Part shown: piece by piece, positions 1 through 8,007 of the stretch
How the letters are laid out: the number at the start of each line of letters is the position of its first letter
Numbering within the stretch: position 1 is the stretch's first letter
Source of the DNA: Streptomyces humidus
GTDB taxonomy: Bacteria > Actinomycetota > Actinomycetes > Streptomycetales > Streptomycetaceae
NCBI RefSeq assembly: GCF_014649655.1
Contig: NZ_BMTL01000015.1
Coordinates: 1 to 64,000 of the forward strand
Reading direction: 5' to 3'
Length of the DNA: 64,000 bases
The notes under the pieces: model-generated
What the model was told of the DNA's origin: nothing
The model's input: the letters and a program-made list of their open reading frames with translations, nothing else
Databases searched by the model: none
Made by a program: the position numbers and the translations under genes

Positions 1-52
1 CCGCGAACGCCTCCAGGTCCTCCCGGACCCCGGCCATCTCCTCAGGTGTCAC
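1..52 (-). CDS. IS701-type transposase, N-terminus only (runs off left edge)
   Basis: Reading the minus strand from a GTG at 52, the 17 codons that fit in the window encode VTPEEMAGVREDLEAFA with no stop. This opening matches, from memory, the N-terminus of IS701-family transposases common in Streptomyces, which start with a T-P-E/A-E/D stretch followed by an acidic amphipathic helix. The catalytic DDE domain would lie outside the window. The gene reads away from the adjacent aldehyde dehydrogenase remnant, as expected if the element inserted into that gene. The call rests on 17 residues only. Confidence 0.5.
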   Translation of the reverse strand, partial: MTPEEMAGVREDLEAFA

Positions 53-120
53 ACCATCCCAACGACACCCGCACACCAACAGACACGCCACCCACGAGTG
101 AAGCTGACCAAGCTCTAATA
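1..120 (-). mobile_element. Right end of an insertion sequence (probable IS701 family)
   Basis: Positions 53-120 lie between the transposase start and the point where aldehyde dehydrogenase homology begins (about 121-125). They encode nothing recognisable and are less GC-rich than the flanking genes (e.g. the AAGCTCTAATAGTGCAG stretch around 109-125). I read them as the terminal non-coding end of the element. The exact terminus and any target duplication cannot be fixed because the other end is outside the window. Confidence 0.4.
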
Positions 121-570
121 GTGCAGCCGACCATCCTGGTCGACGTGCCGGAGGACTCGCCGGCGGTGCAGGAGGAGACCTTCGGACCGACCATGACCGT
201 GGCGAAGGTGCGGGACATGCACGAGGCCGTCGAGCTGACCAACGCGACCGCCTACGGTCTCGGGAACACCGTCTTCGGCAGGCGCCACGGCATGGCCGTC
301 GCCGAGCGGGTCCGCTCGGGCATGTCCGCGGTCAACGGCGTGATCAGCTTCGCCGGCATACCGGCCCTGCCCTTCGGCGGCGTCGGCGGATCCGGCTTCG
401 GCCGCATCCACGGGCCCGACGGCCTGAAGGAGTTCACCTTCGCCAAGGCGATCGCCCGGCAGCGGTTCAGGCCGATGCTCGCGCTGACCACCTTCGACCG
501 CACCGAGAGGACCGACAGGCTGTTCGCTCGGGTGATCGGCCTTCTCCACGGGCCCAGGACGTGGAGATAG
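121..570 (+). pseudogene. Aldehyde dehydrogenase, 3' remnant (C-terminal ~148 residues)
   Basis: The frame 121-570 encodes the C-terminal part of an NAD(P)-dependent aldehyde dehydrogenase. Visible are the P-T-I-L-V-D-V-P-E-D-S strand, the conserved E-E-T-F-G-P motif, the Y-G-L-G-N-T-V-F segment and the P-F-G-G-V-G-G-S-G-F-G-R motif before the C-terminus. The catalytic Cys, the general-base Glu and the whole coenzyme domain are missing: about 148 residues remain of a family length near 480-550. The open frame extends back to an ATG at 46, but those 25 codons are low-complexity sequence from the adjacent insertion element. I infer a gene broken by insertion and not functional. Confidence 0.75.
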
Positions 571-662
571 GACCGGCAGCCGGTGTCCCGGCGCCCGGGG
601 CGGTCCGGCGGCAGACCCCGCCGGGGCGCGGCCGCGGTGCGGCATCGTGACCGGGCGCGACC

Positions 663-1250
663 TCAGGCCATGGCCAGGACGGCCGAGACCAGGGCCCGCA
701 GACAGGCGCTCTCGGCTTCCTCGTCCGGCAGGGAGAGGTGCTGCATCGTCAGTCCGTCGAAGCCGGCCAGGAAAAACCTCGCGATCGTCCCGGCGGGCTT
801 GCCGAGCTGGTGACCGGTGCGCTCGGCGGCCTCGTCGACCAGCTTCGTCGTCACCGCCAGGACCTCGCCGTAGTGGCTCTGCAGCGCCTCTTTCAGGTGT
901 GGCGTACGCAGGGCGAGCATGCTCAGCTCGGTGAGCAGCTGGTGTGAGGCGGGTTGTTCGAGCACGGTACGCCAGAGCGCTTCGGCGAGCGTGACGACGG
1001 TGTCCTCGAAGCTCGCGTCCGCGGGCGCGGCACGTGTCACCTGCTCGACCAGGTCGTGGGTGAGCTGTTCCATGACGGCCCGGTACAACTCCTCCTTCGT
1101 GCCGAAGGTGTAGTGCACGGTCGCCTGTGCCACGCCGAGCTCGGCGGCGATGGCACGGGTGCTGCCGGCCGCGACGCCCTCCCTGGCCATAAAACCGATG
1201 GCCGCCTTGATCAGTTGTGGGCGGCGCTCTGCCGCGGATACATGAGCCAT
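663..1250 (-). CDS. TetR/AcrR family transcriptional regulator
   Basis: A 195-residue protein with an N-terminal TetR helix-turn-helix at about residues 10-55, including the typical S-T-R-A-I-A-A-E-L-G-V-A-Q-A-T-V-H-Y-T-F-G stretch, followed by an all-helical ligand and dimerisation domain. The open frame reaches much further upstream (to 1559) but the ATG at 1250 gives the usual short N-terminus (MAHVSAAERR). It lies third in a minus-strand series after a flavin amine oxidase and an SRPBCC protein, 142 bp from the latter, so it may regulate that group and possibly the divergent MMPL exporter. The ligand is unknown. A GACTCAGTC palindrome about 20 bp upstream is a weak operator candidate. Confidence 0.85.
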   Translation of the reverse strand: MAHVSAAERRPQLIKAAIGFMAREGVAAGSTRAIAAELGVAQATVHYTFGTKEELYRAVMEQLTHDLVEQVTRAAPADASFEDTVVTLAEALWRTVLEQPASHQLLTELSMLALRTPHLKEALQSHYGEVLAVTTKLVDEAAERTGHQLGKPAGTIARFFLAGFDGLTMQHLSLPDEEAESACLRALVSAVLAMA

Positions 1251-1392
1251 GACACGGATCCTATTCGACTCAGTCTGCCGAACAGGTCGCTCGACAAAGC
1301 GGCGGGCACATCGGGGTGCTGCCTGCTGACGGCGGCTCCCGGGCCGGGGCCGGACGGGCGGGCCGGCCCAGGCCCGGGAGCGTTCGCGCCCC

Positions 1393-1878
1393 TCAGAGAG
1401 CGTTCCTCGAAGTCTCGGAACGGAGCAGGGTGTTGAGGTCGGCCATGGACGCGCGCATGCCGGCGCGCATCGCGGGCTGCTGTATGGAGTCGAGGAGGAG
1501 TCCCAGCGGACCGAGAGCGATGGCGTACTCGACCTGGTAGAGCATCTCCGTGACCTCACGGCCGTCGATGCTCTGGGCCGGGCGGAACTCGAAGACGACG
1601 GTCATGTCGCGGAGCGGGGCGAAGCCGGTGCCGGTGTCGACGCGGCGCTTGAGAGGCTCGATCTCCCTGACGGTCCAGACCGAGTCGGTCCTGAGCGGGC
1701 CGAGGGTGCGGTTGCGCTCGGCGTAGGTCTTGCCGACCGTGGCGACGCCGTGGTGGTCGGTGACCTCGATGGCTCCGGCGACCCACTCGGCGTACCGGTC
1801 GGTGCGGGAGACGACGTCCCAGACCCGCCCTATGGGGGCGTCGATGACGGCGGTCTCGGCGACGACGAAACGGTTCAT
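1393..1878 (-). CDS. SRPBCC family protein (polyketide cyclase/START-like fold)
   Basis: A 161-residue single-domain protein with the SRPBCC signature: an opening strand ending A-V-I-D-A-P-I-G-R-V-W-D-V-V-S, a Y-A-E-W turn, alternating strands and a long C-terminal helix (about 125-150). Members bind hydrophobic ligands in a deep cavity; some are cyclases, others lipid or hormone binding proteins, and the fold alone does not reveal the substrate. The start at 1878 is the first ATG and is followed directly by the conserved first strand. It is downstream of the flavin amine oxidase on the same strand, separated by a 15-bp repeat array, and probably co-transcribed with it. Confidence 0.8.
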   Translation of the reverse strand: MNRFVVAETAVIDAPIGRVWDVVSRTDRYAEWVAGAIEVTDHHGVATVGKTYAERNRTLGPLRTDSVWTVREIEPLKRRVDTGTGFAPLRDMTVVFEFRPAQSIDGREVTEMLYQVEYAIALGPLGLLLDSIQQPAMRAGMRASMADLNTLLRSETSRNAL

Positions 1879-1930
1879 TGCAGGGTTCCCTTGCTCGTGT
1901 GTGCTTCTTGCCTGCCGGTGCTTCTTGCTT

Positions 1931-2005
1931 GCCGGCTTCGTGCGTGTCGGCTTCCTCGGTGCCGGCTTCCTGCATGCCGGCTTCTCGCCCGTCGGCTTCC
2001 TGGGC
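1931..2005. repeat. Five imperfect 15-bp tandem repeats abutting a stop codon
   Basis: Five consecutive 15-base units, each starting G(C/T)CGGCTTC on the plus strand, fill 1931-2005 and end exactly against the amine oxidase stop codon at 2006-2008. Unit by unit they begin at 1931, 1946, 1961, 1976 and 1991. Because 15 is a multiple of three, the array stays open in the amine oxidase frame and would encode a Glu-Ala-Gly/Asp pentapeptide repeat beyond the TGA. A looser sixth unit may precede 1931. No function is evident. Confidence 0.8.
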
Positions 2006-3412
2006 TCAGCTCTGGTGGAGGAGTTCGGCGGCGGTGTGTCCGCCGGAGCGGACCGCGCCGTCCATGTAGCCGTTCCAGTAGGGGGAGAACTCGGCGCCCG
2101 CCCAGTGCACGCGGCCGTGGGGGCGGCCCATCCACCGGCCGAAGTCGCTGAGCACGCCGGGTGCGGCGACGGAGGTGGGTCCGCCCTGGGTCCACTGCTC
2201 GGCGGTCCAGTCCTGCTCCAGGTAGTCGGCGGTGTCGAAGGCGCGGTCTCCGACGACCCGGGCGAAGCAGCGCAGGACGGCGCCGCGGCGCTCGGCGGCC
2301 GGACGATGCGCCCACCTGCGCCATTCCCTGCCGCCGAGGAAGCCCATGAGGACGCCCGGTCCGCCGTCGGGCGGAGTGTTGTCGAACATCTCGCGGATGG
2401 GGGAGCCGCCGCGCAGCAGGCCCATGCCGGACAGTCCGTCCTCCCGCCAGAACGGCTTGTCGTAGACGGCGACGCACTTCATGAGCGTGCCGAACGGCAG
2501 CCGCTGGAAGAGCTGGTCCTGCTGGGCCGGCAGCAGCGGGTCCCACACGATCCGCGACGCCACCACGGGCGGTACGGCGACGATCACCCGGTCGGCCCGC
2601 CACTCGCCGGCGTCGCAGACCACCGTGACACCGGTGGAGTCCTGGCTGACGCGCCGCACCGGTGCCGAAAGGTGGACGCGGCCGTCGAGTTCCTCGGCCA
2701 GCCGCCGCGCGACCAGCTGCGAGCCGCCGACGAACCGGCTGTCCTGGGCGCCGCCGGTGGTGCCGGTGCCGCGCTCCATCGTGCCCGGATGCGTCTCGTC
2801 GCCGAACGTCGAGACGTACCAGAGGCTGAACAGCGCGGAGGCGTCACGGGCCTCCCCGCCGTAGGCGGAGTTCAGGAACATGTTGATCATGTCGACCGCG
2901 TCCCCGGTGATCTCGGCCTTGCGCAGCCAGGTCTCGTAGGTCATGCCGTCCAGTTCGCGGGCGTGCGGGGCTTTCCAGGGGGCGGCCGGGTCCACCTTGG
3001 CCGCGGCCTGGCCGATGCGGGCCAGGGCGATGCCGATGTCCGGCAGCGCGAACAGGTCCGGCGGGGTGTGTCCCGTGAACCGCCTGGTCCTGCCGTCGTT
3101 CACGTAGACGGCCTCGCCGGGGACCGCGGCCCGGTAGGTGGCCACGCCGACCTCCTTGGCCAGCGCCAGGATGTGGTCCTGGGTGGGACCGACGAACTGT
3201 CCGCCGATCTCGGTGACCCGACCGTCGCCGAGGTCGTGGTTGAGCAGCCGGCCACCCACCCGGTCCCGGGCCTCCAGCACGGCCACCGACTTTCCCGCCG
3301 CCACCAGTTCCCGCGCCGCCGTCAGACCGGCCAGCCCTGCGCCGATCACCACCACATCCGTCCTGCGGGCCCGGTGCGGCGTGGCGATGTCCCTGGTCTG
3401 CGTGCTGCTCAT
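2006..3412 (-). CDS. Flavin-dependent monoamine oxidase family protein
   Basis: A 468-residue FAD amine oxidase. The dinucleotide-binding motif G-A-G-L-A-G is at residues 24-29, followed by the E-A-R-D-R-V-G-G-R motif; a central substrate domain follows, and the C-terminal W-A-G-A-E-F-S-P-Y-W-N-G-Y-M-D-G-A motif contacts the flavin. These enzymes oxidise amines to imines with H2O2 release; the substrate cannot be read from sequence. I chose the ATG at 3412 over a GTG at 3418 because AGGAG overlaps the GTG and sits 5 bases before the ATG. A good promoter with an overlapping palindrome lies upstream (3523-3555). SRPBCC and TetR genes follow downstream. Confidence 0.85.
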   Translation of the reverse strand: MSSTQTRDIATPHRARRTDVVVIGAGLAGLTAARELVAAGKSVAVLEARDRVGGRLLNHDLGDGRVTEIGGQFVGPTQDHILALAKEVGVATYRAAVPGEAVYVNDGRTRRFTGHTPPDLFALPDIGIALARIGQAAAKVDPAAPWKAPHARELDGMTYETWLRKAEITGDAVDMINMFLNSAYGGEARDASALFSLWYVSTFGDETHPGTMERGTGTTGGAQDSRFVGGSQLVARRLAEELDGRVHLSAPVRRVSQDSTGVTVVCDAGEWRADRVIVAVPPVVASRIVWDPLLPAQQDQLFQRLPFGTLMKCVAVYDKPFWREDGLSGMGLLRGGSPIREMFDNTPPDGGPGVLMGFLGGREWRRWAHRPAAERRGAVLRCFARVVGDRAFDTADYLEQDWTAEQWTQGGPTSVAAPGVLSDFGRWMGRPHGRVHWAGAEFSPYWNGYMDGAVRSGGHTAAELLHQS

Positions 3413-3522
3413 GATCACTCCTTGTCATGGGGGTCCCCGCGCCGCGGGGGTATTCCGCGGGGGAAAGCGGCACAGGTCCGTGACCTGGCTCTTCGCCAAG
3501 CCGGTGTGCTCCGGTGACCGCA

Positions 3523-3555
3523 ACCATACAGACGACATGGTCAAGTGACAATGTC
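3523..3555 (-). promoter_or_regulatory. Amine oxidase promoter overlapped by a 22-bp palindromic operator
   Basis: On the minus strand, TTGTCA (3551-3546) and TATGGT (3528-3523) are separated by 17 bases, a good sigma-70-type promoter for the amine oxidase with a leader of roughly 100 nt. A 22-bp hyphenated palindrome at 3534-3555 (outer arms GACAT/ATGTC, inner arms GTCA/TGAC, 9 of 11 pairs matching) covers the -35 and most of the spacer. That placement fits repression by a dimeric TetR- or MarR-type protein; the TetR encoded at 663-1250 is the obvious candidate. Confidence 0.55.
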
Positions 3556-3575
3556 GAGCGTCTCAGTTGGATGAT

Positions 3576-3606
3576 TTGTTCGAACGACTTGAGCAGCTGA
3601 TAAAGT
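3576..3606 (+). promoter_or_regulatory. Candidate promoter for the MMPL exporter gene
   Basis: TTGTTC (3576-3581) and TAAAGT (3601-3606) are separated by 19 bases in a locally AT-rich stretch of the divergent intergenic region 3413-3760. The 8-bp palindrome GTTCGAAC (3578-3585) overlaps the -35. The remaining leader to 3760 holds no convincing gene: small open frames there have no family resemblance. Confidence 0.35.
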
Positions 3607-3760
3607 CGGTGCCCGAAGCAGCTCGGACGCCGCCCACGGCAACGGGATGCCTCGTGCCCGCAGCCGCTCGACGGCGCGGGCCGCCCGCCCCGCGTCTCGT
3701 CCCGCGTCCGCGACGTGACGTGACGTCCGGGAAGTCCCCCACCGACCTTGGGAGTTCGCC

Positions 3761-5959
3761 ATGGCAGTCCTGCTCCATCGGCTGGGCCTCAGCGCCTACC
3801 GCCATCGCAAGCTGGTGCTCGGTGTCTGGCTCGTGGTCCTCGCCGCGCTCATCACGTGCGCCGGCGTCTTCGGCGGCAAGCTGGACGACCGCTTCGCCGT
3901 TCCGGGCACCGAGTCGCAGCGCGCGTTGGACACACTCGGCAGGACACTGCCCGAAGCATCCGGAACGGGCGCCCAGATCGTCTTCACCGCACCCGCGGGG
4001 CACCACGTGACCGAGGCCCGCTACACCGCCGTCATCGCCGCGACGGAGGCTGCGGCCGCGAAGGCGCCCCAGGTCAAGGCCGTCATGGGCCCGGACCTCT
4101 CAGGGGCCGTCTCGGCCGACCGGAGCACGGCGATCGTGCAGGTGCAGTACTCGGTGCAGCGGGCCGAGGTGCGCCCCTCGTCCCTGGACGTGATCGAACG
4201 GGTGGCCGACGCGGCCGAGAAGAACGGCCTCAGGACCTCGGTCGGCGGCAGTGTCTACGGCAGCAACGGCGTGCACATAGGCCCGTCCGAGATCATCGGT
4301 GTCGCCGTCGCCCTGCTCGTCCTCGTCGTCACCTTCGGCTCCCTGCTCGCCGCGGGCATGGCCCTGCTGCCCGCCCTGCTCGGAGTGGCCGTGGGACTCG
4401 CCGGACTGCTCGCCCTCACTCCGGCGGTCGGCATCTCCTCCACCGCCGTCACGCTCGCCCTGATGCTGGGGCTGGCCGTGGGCATCGACTACATCCTGTT
4501 CATCCTGTCCCGCCACCGCCAGCAGCTCGCCCGCGGCGTCGATCCGCAGGAGTCCGTCGCGCTCGCCAACGGCACGGCCGGCAGCGCGGTGGTCTTCGCC
4601 GGCAGCACCGTGATCATCGCCCTGGCCGCACTCGGCGTCATCGGCATCCCGTTCCTGACCGTGATGGGTCTCGGCGCCGCCGGAGCCGTCCTCGTCGCGG
4701 TCCTGGCCGCGATCACCCTGCTCCCGGCCCTCGCCGGGTTCGCCGGCGCCCGGTTGACCCCGAAGTCCGGCAGCAAGGAGGCCCGGCGGGCCACTGATCC
4801 CGACGGATCCGCCGGCAGTTCGGCCCTGGGCGCCCGCTGGGTGCGGACCGTCGTCGCCAAGCCCCTGCTCACCCTCCTGGCGGCCGCCGGAATCCTCGTC
4901 GCACTCGCGCTCCCGGCGGCGGACCTGCGCCTGGCGCTGCCGGACAACGGATCGGCCCCGGTCGCCTCCACCGAACGCAAGGCGTACGACACGGTCAGCG
5001 ACAAGTTCGGCCCCGGCTTCAACGGCTCCCTCCTGGTGCTGACCGACACCGGCGGCCGGCCCGGGGCGCAGGCGGGCGCAGAGGCCGCCCGCCGGCTGCG
5101 GGACCTTGAGGGCATAGAGGCGGTGCTGCCGCCGCAGCCCACCCACGATCCCGCGCAGACCGTCGTCCAGGTCATCCCCGAGACCGGTCCCGACAGTGCC
5201 CGCACCGCCCGGCTCGTCCGCGACATCCGTGCCGCCGCCCCGGACATCCGCCGGAGCACCGGAGCGACCGTCGCGGTCACCGGCGCGACCGCCGTCAACA
5301 TCGACGTCTCCGACCGCCTCAGCGACTCCCTGCTGCCCTTCATGGCGATCGTCGTCGGCCTGAGCCTCGTCCTGCTCACCATGGTGTTCCGCTCTCTGGT
5401 CATCCCCTTCAAGGCAGCCGTCGGCTTCCTGCTGTCGGTGGCCGCCTCGCTCGGCACGGTCGTGGCCCTGTTCCAGTGGGGCCGGCTGGCGGACGTCCTC
5501 GGCCTGCCCCACACCGGTCCCGTCGTCAGCTTCCTGCCGATCATCCTGATCGGCGTGCTCTTCGGACTCGCCATGGACTACGAGGTGTTCCTCGTCTCCG
5601 GAATGCGGGAGGAGTGGGTCCGCACCGGCGCGGCCCGCGCTTCGGTGATCGACGGGGCGCGGCACAGCGTCCGGGTCGTGACCGCGGCCGCCCTGATCAT
5701 GTTCACCGTCTTCGCCGGCTTCTTCCCGCTCGACGACGCCCTGATCAAGCCCATCGCCTTCGCTCTCGCCGTCGGCGTGGCCATCGACGCCTTCGCCGTC
5801 CGCCTGACCCTCGTCCCGGCGGTCCTGGCCCTCGCCGGGCGACACGCCTGGTGGCTCCCCGCCTGGCTCGACCGCGTCCTGCCGGACCTCGACGTCGAGG
5901 GCACGAGCCTCCACAAGGCGCCGAAAGCGGAACACAAGGAGCCCGAGACCGTCTCCTGA
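3761..5959 (+). CDS. MMPL family RND-type transporter
   Basis: A 732-residue integral membrane protein with the MmpL layout: one N-terminal helix (about 17-37), a first extracytoplasmic domain, a five-helix block, a second helix and extracytoplasmic domain, and a second five-helix block. Each helix block carries the RND proton-relay feature: Asp-Tyr in L-A-V-G-I-D-Y (about residues 240-250) and in L-A-M-D-Y-E-V-F-L (about 605-615). Members export lipids, siderophores or drugs using proton motive force; the substrate here is unknown. A GGGAG ribosome site precedes the ATG. It is divergent from the amine oxidase group and followed by a GC-rich hairpin. Confidence 0.85.
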   Translation: MAVLLHRLGLSAYRHRKLVLGVWLVVLAALITCAGVFGGKLDDRFAVPGTESQRALDTLGRTLPEASGTGAQIVFTAPAGHHVTEARYTAVIAATEAAAAKAPQVKAVMGPDLSGAVSADRSTAIVQVQYSVQRAEVRPSSLDVIERVADAAEKNGLRTSVGGSVYGSNGVHIGPSEIIGVAVALLVLVVTFGSLLAAGMALLPALLGVAVGLAGLLALTPAVGISSTAVTLALMLGLAVGIDYILFILSRHRQQLARGVDPQESVALANGTAGSAVVFAGSTVIIALAALGVIGIPFLTVMGLGAAGAVLVAVLAAITLLPALAGFAGARLTPKSGSKEARRATDPDGSAGSSALGARWVRTVVAKPLLTLLAAAGILVALALPAADLRLALPDNGSAPVASTERKAYDTVSDKFGPGFNGSLLVLTDTGGRPGAQAGAEAARRLRDLEGIEAVLPPQPTHDPAQTVVQVIPETGPDSARTARLVRDIRAAAPDIRRSTGATVAVTGATAVNIDVSDRLSDSLLPFMAIVVGLSLVLLTMVFRSLVIPFKAAVGFLLSVAASLGTVVALFQWGRLADVLGLPHTGPVVSFLPIILIGVLFGLAMDYEVFLVSGMREEWVRTGAARASVIDGARHSVRVVTAAALIMFTVFAGFFPLDDALIKPIAFALAVGVAIDAFAVRLTLVPAVLALAGRHAWWLPAWLDRVLPDLDVEGTSLHKAPKAEHKEPETVS

Positions 5960-5965
5960 ACCGGC

Positions 5966-5995
5966 GGGGCGCCCGGCGGATCCGCACGGCGCCCC
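5966..5995 (+). terminator. GC hairpin after the MMPL gene
   Basis: Eight-base arms GGGGCGCC (5966-5973) and GGCGCCCC (5988-5995) with a 14-base loop start 7 bases after the stop codon. There is no U-tract, which is common for Streptomyces terminators. Confidence 0.45.
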
Positions 5996-6226
5996 GAGGC
6001 GTCCGGGCCCGGAGGCGGCGCCGGCCCGGGGCGGGTCGGCCGGGGGGGCGGCCCGGTCGAGGCCCTCATGGGCTCTCTCACGTGCCCTTCGCTGCCGCAA
6101 GGCAGATACTGCCGACAGGAGCAGATCAGCCGATACGCACCCGATCGCCCGACCGCCCTGACGGCCTGTCACCATTGTCGGCATCAAGTCAGCGCCGGTA
6201 CCGCGGGAACCCGCCCGCGACCGCCA

Positions 6227-6270
6227 CGGACAGCGACGGACAGGCACGGACGGGCACGGACAGACACGGA
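6227..6270 (+). repeat. 10-bp direct repeats in the dhaK upstream region
   Basis: Four 10-base units beginning CGGACAG/CGGACGG start at 6227, 6237, 6247 and 6257, followed by a fifth partial CGGA at 6267. The rest of the 402-base gap 5960-6361 holds the MMPL hairpin and a G-rich run but no recognisable gene. The exact one-helical-turn spacing, about 90 bases upstream of dhaK, suggests a binding array for a regulator of the dihydroxyacetone kinase operon, though simple slippage is possible. Confidence 0.6.
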
Positions 6271-6361
6271 AGCCGAGGTCAGAGCCCCCGTACCCCTTCT
6301 GAACAGCGAAGAAGCAGGACAGGACAGGCACCCCATCCGCCGGCCGATCCAGGAGATACCC

Positions 6362-7354
6362 ATGAAGATGCTGATCAACGTTCCCGAGACCGTCGTCGCG
6401 GACGCGCTGCGCGGTATGGCGGCGGCTCATCCCGAACTGACCGTCGACGTGGAGAACCGGGTGATCGTACGGCAGGACGCTCCGGTGGCCGGGAAAGTGG
6501 CGCTGGTCTCCGGCGGCGGCTCGGGGCACGAGCCGCTGCACGGCGGATTCGTCGGGCCCGGGATGCTCTCCGCCGCCTGCCCGGGCGAGGTGTTCACCTC
6601 GCCGGTGCCGGACCAGATGGTGCGTGCCGCCGCGGCCGTCGACAGCGGAGCCGGTGTGCTGTTCATCGTGAAGAACTACACCGGTGACGTGCTCAACTTC
6701 GACATGGCGGCCGAGCTCGCCGAGGACGAGGGCATCCAGGTCGCCAAGGTTCTCGTCAACGACGACGTCGCCGTCACCGACAGTCTCTACACGGCCGGAC
6801 GGCGCGGTACCGGCGCGACGCTGTTCGTGGAGAAGATCGCGGGGGCCGCGGCGGAGGAGGGGCAGCCGCTGGCGCGGGTCGAGGCGCTGGCCCGGCAGGT
6901 CAACGAGGGTTCCCGCAGCTTCGGGGTCGCGCTCAGCGCCTGCAGCACGCCGTCCAAGGGCAGCCCGACCTTCGACCTGCCGGCCGGTGAGCTGGAACTG
7001 GGCGTCGGCATCCACGGCGAGCCCGGGCGCGAACGGCGGCCGATGATGACGTCCGGCGAGATCGCCGACTTCGCCGTCCAGGCGATCCTCGACGACCTCA
7101 CCCCCCGCAACCCCGTCGTCGTCCTGGTCAACGGCATGGGCGCGACGCCGCTGCTGGAGCTGTACGGCTTCAACGCGGAGGTGCAGCGGGTGCTGGCGCA
7201 GCGCGGCGTGGTCGTCGCGCACACGCTCGTGGGCAACTACGTGACCTCCCTCGACATGGCCGGCGCCTCGGTGACCCTCTGCGAGGTCGACGAGGAGCTG
7301 CTGCGGCTGTGGAACGCTCCGGTGAGGACCGCCGGCCTGCGCTGGGGCGTCTGA
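6362..7354 (+). CDS. dhaK: Dihydroxyacetone kinase subunit DhaK
   Basis: A 330-residue DhaK subunit of the PTS-dependent dihydroxyacetone kinase, which binds dihydroxyacetone covalently as a hemiaminal and hands it to DhaL for phosphorylation. The Dak1 signatures are clear: V-S-G-G-G-S-G-H-E-P near residues 50-60, F-I-V-K-N-Y-T-G-D near 100, and the substrate-binding His in G-I-H-G-E-P-G at residue 218, the same number as in the E. coli enzyme. The ATG at 6362 has AGGAGA upstream; the longer open frame is not supported. It is the first gene of dhaKLM. Confidence 0.95.
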   Translation: MKMLINVPETVVADALRGMAAAHPELTVDVENRVIVRQDAPVAGKVALVSGGGSGHEPLHGGFVGPGMLSAACPGEVFTSPVPDQMVRAAAAVDSGAGVLFIVKNYTGDVLNFDMAAELAEDEGIQVAKVLVNDDVAVTDSLYTAGRRGTGATLFVEKIAGAAAEEGQPLARVEALARQVNEGSRSFGVALSACSTPSKGSPTFDLPAGELELGVGIHGEPGRERRPMMTSGEIADFAVQAILDDLTPRNPVVVLVNGMGATPLLELYGFNAEVQRVLAQRGVVVAHTLVGNYVTSLDMAGASVTLCEVDEELLRLWNAPVRTAGLRWGV

Positions 7355-7400
7355 GGCAGGGGCAGACGCCCGGACCGTACCGACCATGCAAGGAGACCCA

Positions 7401-8000
7401 GTGCTCGACACCGACTTCTTCCGCCGTTGGATGACGGTGACCGCCGCGTCGGTGGACCGTGAGGCGGACCGGCTCACCGCCCTCGACTCGCCCATCGGCG
7501 ACGCCGACCACGGCAGCAACCTCCGGCGCGGATTCACCGCGGTGACCGCGGCGCTGGAGGAGGAGTCGCCGGAGACGCCGGGCGCCGTCCTGACGCTCGC
7601 GGGCCGCCGGCTGATCTCGACGGTCGGCGGGGCCTCGGGTCCGCTGTACGGCACGCTGCTGCGGCGGACCGGCAAGGCGCTGGGCGACGCGGCGGAGGTG
7701 GACGAGCGGCTGTTCGCCGAGGCGCTGCGCGCGGGTGTGGACGCCGTGATGCAGCTCGGCGGCGCCGCCCCCGGCGACAAGACGATGATCGACGCGCTGG
7801 TGCCGGCCGTCGACCGCCTCGCCGACGGCTTCGGCGCCGCCCGCTCCGCCGCCGAGCAGGGCGCGGAGGCGACGACGCCGATGCTGGCCCGCAAGGGGAG
7901 GGCCAGCTATCTCGGCGAGCGCAGCATCGGCCACCAGGACCCGGGCGCGACCTCGTCGGCGCTCCTCATCGCCGCGCTGGCCGAGGCCGAGGGGAAGTGA
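7401..8000 (+). CDS. dhaL: Dihydroxyacetone kinase subunit DhaL
   Basis: A 199-residue Dak2-type subunit that carries the nucleotide and phosphorylates dihydroxyacetone held by DhaK. The Asp-rich magnesium/ADP site is seen as P-I-G-D-A-D-H-G-S-N near residues 30-40, with the later G-G-A-S-G-P-L-Y-G-T-L and P-G-D-K-T-M-I-D motifs. An ATG at 7386 would start within the ribosome site; AAGGAG then spaces correctly to the GTG at 7401, which I prefer. It lies 46 bp after dhaK and 7 bp before dhaM. Confidence 0.93.
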   Translation: MLDTDFFRRWMTVTAASVDREADRLTALDSPIGDADHGSNLRRGFTAVTAALEEESPETPGAVLTLAGRRLISTVGGASGPLYGTLLRRTGKALGDAAEVDERLFAEALRAGVDAVMQLGGAAPGDKTMIDALVPAVDRLADGFGAARSAAEQGAEATTPMLARKGRASYLGERSIGHQDPGATSSALLIAALAEAEGK

Positions 8001-8007
8001 GGCGCCC

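Noticed and set aside
1251..1559. N-terminal extension of the TetR frame up to 1559
   Set aside because: The extension overlaps the SRPBCC gene in another frame and lacks TetR features; the ATG at 1250 gives the standard start.
1730..3517. A 595-codon plus-strand frame opposite the amine oxidase and SRPBCC genes
   Set aside because: Antisense to two genes with clear motifs; no ribosome site or family features.
3541..3762. Small minus-strand frame and a plus-strand frame at 3567 in the MMPL upstream gap
   Set aside because: Neither resembles a family, and the AT-rich stretch is better explained by promoter elements and palindromes.
4100..7894. A 1264-codon minus-strand open frame across the MMPL and dha genes
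   Set aside because: It is antisense to strongly supported genes, low-complexity (Gly, Arg, Ala, Asp) and matches no family; a by-product of high third-position GC.
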